NCBI GenBank assembly: GCA_017626555.1
Contig: JAGAIM010000001.1
Location: 1 to 64,000, forward strand
Length of the DNA: 64,000 bases
Source of the DNA: Bacteroidales bacterium
Lineage (GTDB): Bacteria; Bacteroidota; Bacteroidia; Bacteroidales; UBA932
Direction of reading: 5' to 3'
How positions within the stretch are numbered: the stretch's first letter is position 1; every line of letters begins with the position of its first letter. The translations under genes and the position numbers were made by a program. Under the pieces are notes generated by a model, which made no database searches, was not told where the DNA came from, and worked only from the letters and a program-made list of their open reading frames with translations. Below are positions 59,436 through 64,000 of this stretch, piece by piece.

Positions 59436-62400
59436 ATGCTAAAGCAGAACAGGACATTCGGAATCCGAATGTTTGCATTCATTTTAGGAATGTTGCTGCC
59501 TTTGTGCGTATATGCGCAGAATATCAATGTAAAAGGAGTTGTGAGGGACGCGATCGGAAATGTTCCCGGAGCTTCTGTCATTGAAAAAGGTACAACAAAC
59601 GGAGCCATCGCAGATGTGGATGGACAGTTTTCTCTTACTGTAGCTCCAGGTGCCGTACTTGAGGTGTCCTGCATAGGCTATGTCACAGTCGAGGTTCCTG
59701 CAGGAGATGGAACTTCCCCAATAGAAATCATCCTCAATGAGGACACTGAACTTCTTGAGGAAGTGCTTGTCATAGGTTACGGTACCATCAGGAAGAGTGA
59801 CCTTACCGGAGCAGTTTCAGCAGTCAACAGCAAGGATCTCAAGGATTCTCCGATGCCTAGCGTGGGACAGGCCCTTCAGGGAAAGGTGGCAGGTGTACAG
59901 ATCATCGACTCAGGTTCACCGGGATCGAATGTAAACATCAAGATCCGTGGTCTGGGATCCATCAACAATTGCGACCCTCTCGTGGTTATCGACGGTGTTC
60001 CTACAGACCTTGGTATCAACGCCATCAATCCTGCAGATATAGAGCGTATCGACGTTCTGAAGGATGCTTCTGCTACTGCTATCTATGGATCGCGTGGAGC
60101 CAACGGCGTAGTTATGGTTACAACAAAGCGCGGTACATCAGGCGACAGCAAGATCTCAGTCTCTGCAAATGTGTCTTTCCAGAACCCTACAAACGTTCCT
60201 CAGATGCTCAATGCGGCACAGTATGCCCAACTCAGCAATGAGATGATGGTCAACAGCGGAAGAAACGCAAATCCTGACTGGGTGGATCCATCTGTTCTCG
60301 GAGCAGGTACCGACTGGCTTGGTGAACTTCTCGGAACAGGCGTTATGCAGAACTATTCCGTAAGTTACTCCGGCGGAAACGACAAGTCAAATTATTATGT
60401 ATCGGCAGGTTTTGTTGATCAGACAGGTGTCGTGAAGAATACCGGCTACAACAGGTTCACCCTCCAGAGCAACAGCGATACCCAACTCCGCAACTGGCTC
60501 AAGATTTCAAGCAACATCACATTCAGTACAGATAATAAGAACAATGGAAGTTACAGCATCGGTGATACGATGAAGGCCCTTCCGGTTCTTCCTGTAAAGG
60601 ATGAGGACGGCGAGTGGTCAGGTCCTACCGGTAATGCAGAGTGGTTCGGCAGCATTCGCAACCCTATCGGAACCACTTATATGAACAAGTCCCAGACTAC
60701 AGGATACAATATCCTCGCAAACTTCACAGGTGAGATCAAGTTCACCAAGTGGCTCAAGTTCAGAAGCACATTCGGCTATGATGCAAAGTTCTGGTTCACA
60801 GACAGTTTTACGCCTAAATATGCCTGGAAGCCGATCGCTGTGGAGCAGAGTACACGATACAGGAGCAACGACAAGTCATTCACATATCTCTGGGACAACT
60901 ACTTCCTCTTCGACCATACATTTGCCAAGAAGCACAATGTGTCATTGATGGCCGGTACATCTGCTCAGTGGAACAAGTATGACTATATGAGCGGTGAGAA
61001 GGCGGATTTCCTCTTCGACAGTGTAAATCAGATGAACAACGGTCAGACGATGAAGGATATCAGCGGAAGTATGAGCGAGTGGTCGCTGTTCTCGGTAATG
61101 GCACGTGCAAATTATTCATATAATGACCGTTATCTCATCACTGCTACAGTCCGTCACGATGGTTCAAGCCGTTTCGGAAAGAATAACCGCTGGGGAACAT
61201 TTCCTTCAGTTTCTGCTGCCTGGCGTACTTCCAACGAGCCTTGGTTCCCGGAGCATTCAGCAGTGAGTGACCTTAAGATACGTGCCGGATATGGCGTTAC
61301 AGGTAGCCAGGCCAGCGTATCAAACTACGGTTATCTTGCAGTATATGATACAGGAGTATATCCATTGGGATCTGCTCTTAACGGTACAGGCCTTCCTACC
61401 CTTTATTCTGCAACTTTAGCCAATCCTTCCATTCACTGGGAAGAGATCGCGCAGACAAACGTAGGTATCGACATAGCATTCCTTGATTCACGCATACAGT
61501 TCTCTGTAGATGGATATATCAAGAATACCAACGATATGCTTGTTAAAGCAGCAGTTCCGATCACTTCAGGATTTGAGGACACTGGTACAACTTACGCAAA
61601 TGCCGGCAGCGTACGCAATCAAGGTGTCGAAATGCAACTTCACACTGCAAATTTCGCAGGTGAATTCAACTGGGATACGGACATCTCTGCTACCTATAAC
61701 ACCAATAAGATCATCGATCTCAACAGCGACGTGCCTTATTACATCAATCAGGTGAACAACTCATACGTGACTATGCTCCAGAAGGGTTATCCTATCAACG
61801 TATTCTACGGATATGTGACAGACGGGCTCTTCCAGAACGAGACCGAAGTGGAGAACCACGCGTTCCAGCCAGGCGCTGCTCCCGGTGATATCCGCTACCG
61901 TGACCTGAACAATGACGGAGTCATCAACGAGGAAGACCGTACAGTAATCGGAAATCCAAACCCTACCTGGCTCTTTTCTATGAACAACCGCTTCGAGTGG
62001 AAGGGACTTGAACTCTCTGTATATCTCCAGGGTGTGGCAGGAAACGCCATCTATAATGCCAACGACATCGAGAATACGGGTATGGCAGCGGCTATGAACC
62101 AGACTACCGCTGTTCTTGGCAGATGGACAGGTGAGGGTACAAGCAACTTCATACCGCGTGCAGTCTATGGTGACCCTAACCAGAACTGCCGAGTGTCAGA
62201 TCGCTTCATCGAGAACGGATCATACCTTCGTGTGAAGAACATCACTCTTGCATATTCATTCCCTGCAAGACTTCTCGAGAAGATACATCTACAGGGACTC
62301 CGTCTTGCTTTCGTGTGCGAGAATGTTGCTACCATCTCTAAATATTCAGGATTCGATCCCGAAGTTTCGATCAATGGTATCGATGCATCACGCTATCCTA

Positions 62401-62441
62401 TACCTCGTACATACAGCGTAGGATTGAACATTAACTTCTAA
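59436..62441 (+). CDS. susC: SusC/RagA-family TonB-linked outer-membrane transporter
   Basis: 1001 residues. Signal peptide (RMFAFILGMLLPLCVYAQ), CarboxypepD_reg-like domain (NVKGVVRDAIGNVPGASVIE to about residue 110), then the SusC plug signature EVLVIGYGTIRKSDLTGAVS, LQGKVAGVQIIDSGSPGSN, IRGLGSINNCDPLVVIDG and DASATAIYGSRGANGVVMVT. The barrel closes with PIPRTYSVGLNINF. With SusD it imports oligosaccharides or peptides across the outer membrane using TonB. No glycan-degrading enzyme is in view before the window ends. The 179-bp upstream gap holds the inverted repeat at 59306. Confidence 0.96.
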   Translation: MLKQNRTFGIRMFAFILGMLLPLCVYAQNINVKGVVRDAIGNVPGASVIEKGTTNGAIADVDGQFSLTVAPGAVLEVSCIGYVTVEVPAGDGTSPIEIILNEDTELLEEVLVIGYGTIRKSDLTGAVSAVNSKDLKDSPMPSVGQALQGKVAGVQIIDSGSPGSNVNIKIRGLGSINNCDPLVVIDGVPTDLGINAINPADIERIDVLKDASATAIYGSRGANGVVMVTTKRGTSGDSKISVSANVSFQNPTNVPQMLNAAQYAQLSNEMMVNSGRNANPDWVDPSVLGAGTDWLGELLGTGVMQNYSVSYSGGNDKSNYYVSAGFVDQTGVVKNTGYNRFTLQSNSDTQLRNWLKISSNITFSTDNKNNGSYSIGDTMKALPVLPVKDEDGEWSGPTGNAEWFGSIRNPIGTTYMNKSQTTGYNILANFTGEIKFTKWLKFRSTFGYDAKFWFTDSFTPKYAWKPIAVEQSTRYRSNDKSFTYLWDNYFLFDHTFAKKHNVSLMAGTSAQWNKYDYMSGEKADFLFDSVNQMNNGQTMKDISGSMSEWSLFSVMARANYSYNDRYLITATVRHDGSSRFGKNNRWGTFPSVSAAWRTSNEPWFPEHSAVSDLKIRAGYGVTGSQASVSNYGYLAVYDTGVYPLGSALNGTGLPTLYSATLANPSIHWEEIAQTNVGIDIAFLDSRIQFSVDGYIKNTNDMLVKAAVPITSGFEDTGTTYANAGSVRNQGVEMQLHTANFAGEFNWDTDISATYNTNKIIDLNSDVPYYINQVNNSYVTMLQKGYPINVFYGYVTDGLFQNETEVENHAFQPGAAPGDIRYRDLNNDGVINEEDRTVIGNPNPTWLFSMNNRFEWKGLELSVYLQGVAGNAIYNANDIENTGMAAAMNQTTAVLGRWTGEGTSNFIPRAVYGDPNQNCRVSDRFIENGSYLRVKNITLAYSFPARLLEKIHLQGLRLAFVCENVATISKYSGFDPEVSINGIDASRYPIPRTYSVGLNINF

Positions 62442-62455
62442 CCAGCCGCAGAACA

Positions 62456-63946
62456 ATGAAAAATACAATTAAATATACGATAATCTTGCTCGCAGCCGCT
62501 CTGATGGCTTCCTGCAGCGATTTTCTTGAGAAGAGACCATACGATGCTGTCGATCCTGATATGGCAGTGACTGAGGACGTGGCTGTCGCTCTGACCAATG
62601 CCTGCTACAGCACCCTGATGTCTTCCAACCTCTACAATATGCGTATGTGGACTCTCGATATCCTTGCCGGTAACTCCAATGTCGGAGCCGGTGGCGGTAC
62701 CGACGGTCTTGAGACCATTCAGGCAGCTGACTTCATCACGCAGTCAGACAATGGTATGGCACTTTATATGTGGCGTTCACCTTGGCCTGGCATAGCACAG
62801 TGCAATATAGTCCTCAACAGCCTTGAGAAAGCAGATATCGACGAATCTGTGAAGGCTCAGTGTCTTGGCGAGGCATACTTCCTCCGTGCACACTATTACT
62901 ATATCCTCGTACGTCTTTACGGAAGCGTTCCTATCCGAACGGAGCCATACGATCCGAGCACATCTGCACATATCGCACGTGCTACCCTCGAAGAAAACTA
63001 TGATCTTATCATAGCAGACTGTCGGAAGGCTATAGAACTTCTTCCTGCAAAAGCAGAATATACAGGTTCAGACCTTGGACGTGCCTGCAAGGAGGCTGCA
63101 ATGTGCCAATTAGCAGATGTATATCTCACGCTTGCTCCGAATGACAATGCTCTCTACAGCGAGGTCGTAACCCTTTGTGAGGATATCGCAAGTTATGGCT
63201 GGGACCTTTCTACCTGTGATTTCGCCGCAAACTTCGATGCTACCGTCAATAACGGTCCGGAGTCACTCTTCGAGGTTCAGTATTCAGGCAGCACTGAGTA
63301 CGATTTCTGGGGAGGAAACTGCCAGAGTTCCTGGGCTTCTACATTTATGGGTCCCCGCAATTCGGACTTCGTTGCAGGATCATACGGATGGAACCAGCCT
63401 ACAGAGGAATTTATGAGCCAGTGGGAAGAGGGTGACCTCAGAAAGGATGTTACAGTTTTCTATGAGGGCTGCCCGGATTTTGACGGCAAGGCCTACAAGA
63501 AGACTTTCTCCAACACAGGTTACAATGTACGTAAATTCTGTGTTCCTAAGTCAGTTTCTCCTGAGTTCAACACCAATCCTGCTAACTGGATCGTTTACCG
63601 TTATGCTGACGTTCTTCTCAAGAAGGCTGAGGCACTTAACGAGATGGGACAGACAGCAGCAGCCGAGACTCCTCTCAACATCGTGCGCAAGCGTGCAGGC
63701 CTTCCTGCTGTAAGCAGCCTTTCACAGGATGCTATGCGTGAGAAGATCATTCACGAGCGTCGTATGGAACTTGCTTTCGAGGGACACCGCTGGTTCGATA
63801 TGATCCGTATCGGTGACGGACAATATGCAGTCGAGTTCCTCCACTCCATCGGCAAGACCAATGCAAACCTTAACCGTCTGATTTTCCCGATACCTCAGAC
63901 AGAGAGGGATGCCAATCCGCTTATCGAGCAGAACCCGGGATACTAA
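62456..63946 (+). CDS. susD: SusD/RagB-family nutrient-binding lipoprotein
   Basis: 496 residues. Lipoprotein signal MKNTIKYTIILLAAALMASC (Cys20), then SDFLEKRPYDAVDPDMAVTE, the SusD_like N-terminal domain with NACYSTLMSSNLYNMRMW, TPR-like helices (LGEAYFLRAHYYYILVRLYG), and the C-terminal RagB domain (RYADVLLKKAEALNEMG, LNIVRKRAGLP, IHERRMELAFEGHRWFDMIR). It binds the substrate as a lid over SusC. It starts 14 bp after susC. Confidence 0.96.
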   Translation: MKNTIKYTIILLAAALMASCSDFLEKRPYDAVDPDMAVTEDVAVALTNACYSTLMSSNLYNMRMWTLDILAGNSNVGAGGGTDGLETIQAADFITQSDNGMALYMWRSPWPGIAQCNIVLNSLEKADIDESVKAQCLGEAYFLRAHYYYILVRLYGSVPIRTEPYDPSTSAHIARATLEENYDLIIADCRKAIELLPAKAEYTGSDLGRACKEAAMCQLADVYLTLAPNDNALYSEVVTLCEDIASYGWDLSTCDFAANFDATVNNGPESLFEVQYSGSTEYDFWGGNCQSSWASTFMGPRNSDFVAGSYGWNQPTEEFMSQWEEGDLRKDVTVFYEGCPDFDGKAYKKTFSNTGYNVRKFCVPKSVSPEFNTNPANWIVYRYADVLLKKAEALNEMGQTAAAETPLNIVRKRAGLPAVSSLSQDAMREKIIHERRMELAFEGHRWFDMIRIGDGQYAVEFLHSIGKTNANLNRLIFPIPQTERDANPLIEQNPGY

Positions 63947-63967
63947 TAGTAAAGAAAATATAGAAAT

Positions 63968-64000
63968 ATGAAGAGAAATATATTGAAACTGGCTTCGTTC
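63968..64000 (+). CDS. Start of a third gene in the susCD locus (truncated by window)
   Basis: ATG 63968 begins MKRNILKLASF, the first 11 codons of a probable signal peptide, 21 bp after susD. The position is that of a further surface lipoprotein or enzyme of the locus; nothing more can be said. Confidence 0.5.
   Translation, partial: MKRNILKLASF

Noticed and set aside
1..64000. CRISPR arrays, rRNA genes, prophage modules, further tRNAs
   Set aside because: No regularly spaced repeats, no rRNA signatures, no phage structural or integrase genes and no second cloverleaf were found.

Overview
The window is a chromosomal segment of a member of the order Bacteroidales (family not resolved). The evidence is a SusC/SusD pair, several TonB-related proteins, fused SecDF, two S46 dipeptidyl peptidases, a GTPase-defective-looking EF-G paralogue, lipoproteins with Bacteroidales lipoboxes, and promoters of the Bacteroidetes type (-7 box TAnnTTTG, sometimes with TTTG about 19-22 bp upstream) instead of -35/-10 boxes. 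Housekeeping genes dominate, and coding strand changes often.

Layout. 1-2370: fumarate reductase/succinate dehydrogenase flavoprotein (5' end outside the window) and iron-sulfur subunit. 2450-4640: an AT-rich unit with a 35-residue peptide and a fimbrillin/GLUG-like surface lipoprotein. 4660-14143: core block with hflX, tonB, ybeY, mnmG, ruvA and a sufS-sufE-DUF59-folK-glyS operon. It carries three matches to the ParB-binding centromere site parS within 2.3 kb, which suggests proximity to the replication origin. 14150-19080: an accessory, decayed stretch with a nested hairpin repeat, a small RNA-like unit in front of a 5'-truncated ORF6N gene, a dead IS4-family element, a frameshifted lipoprotein gene, a possible PD-(D/E)XK protein, a structured noncoding RNA of about 210 nt, and a RhuM-family gene. 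19080-25920: a membrane Ser/Thr kinase divergent from a DNA-binding-like protein, an NfeD-flotillin-XRE operon, a degenerate ThiL-like protein and a secreted endonuclease/exonuclease/phosphatase-fold protein. 25912-33390: dnaE, a small lipoprotein and secDF on the minus strand. 33556-36867: a SPOR protein and a second NfeD-FloA pair.

36892-45590 (minus strand): an S46 peptidase, a polyferredoxin membrane protein and Mrp in one probable operon, then a second copy of the nested hairpin repeat, a second S46 peptidase, rnhB and an XRE regulator. 45790-49750: a small ORF, the EF-G2-like gene, a Gfo/Idh/MocA oxidoreductase and tRNA-Ser(GCU). 49800-56580 (minus strand): an ECF sigma factor operon ending in a TraB/GumN protein, an S41 protease, a broken CPBP protease, and a TonB receptor preceded by a histidine-rich membrane protein. 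56700-64000: a patatin-like lipase, a membrane-anchored DUF6377-type regulator, and a SusC/SusD nutrient-uptake locus that runs off the window.

The most notable observations are the parS cluster (one site forms the centre of a 40-bp perfect palindrome between convergent genes), the two nested hairpin elements with an identical core and unrelated outer stems placed just 3' of genes in the same transcriptional orientation, the two noncoding RNA candidates, and the EF-G paralogue lacking the catalytic histidine.
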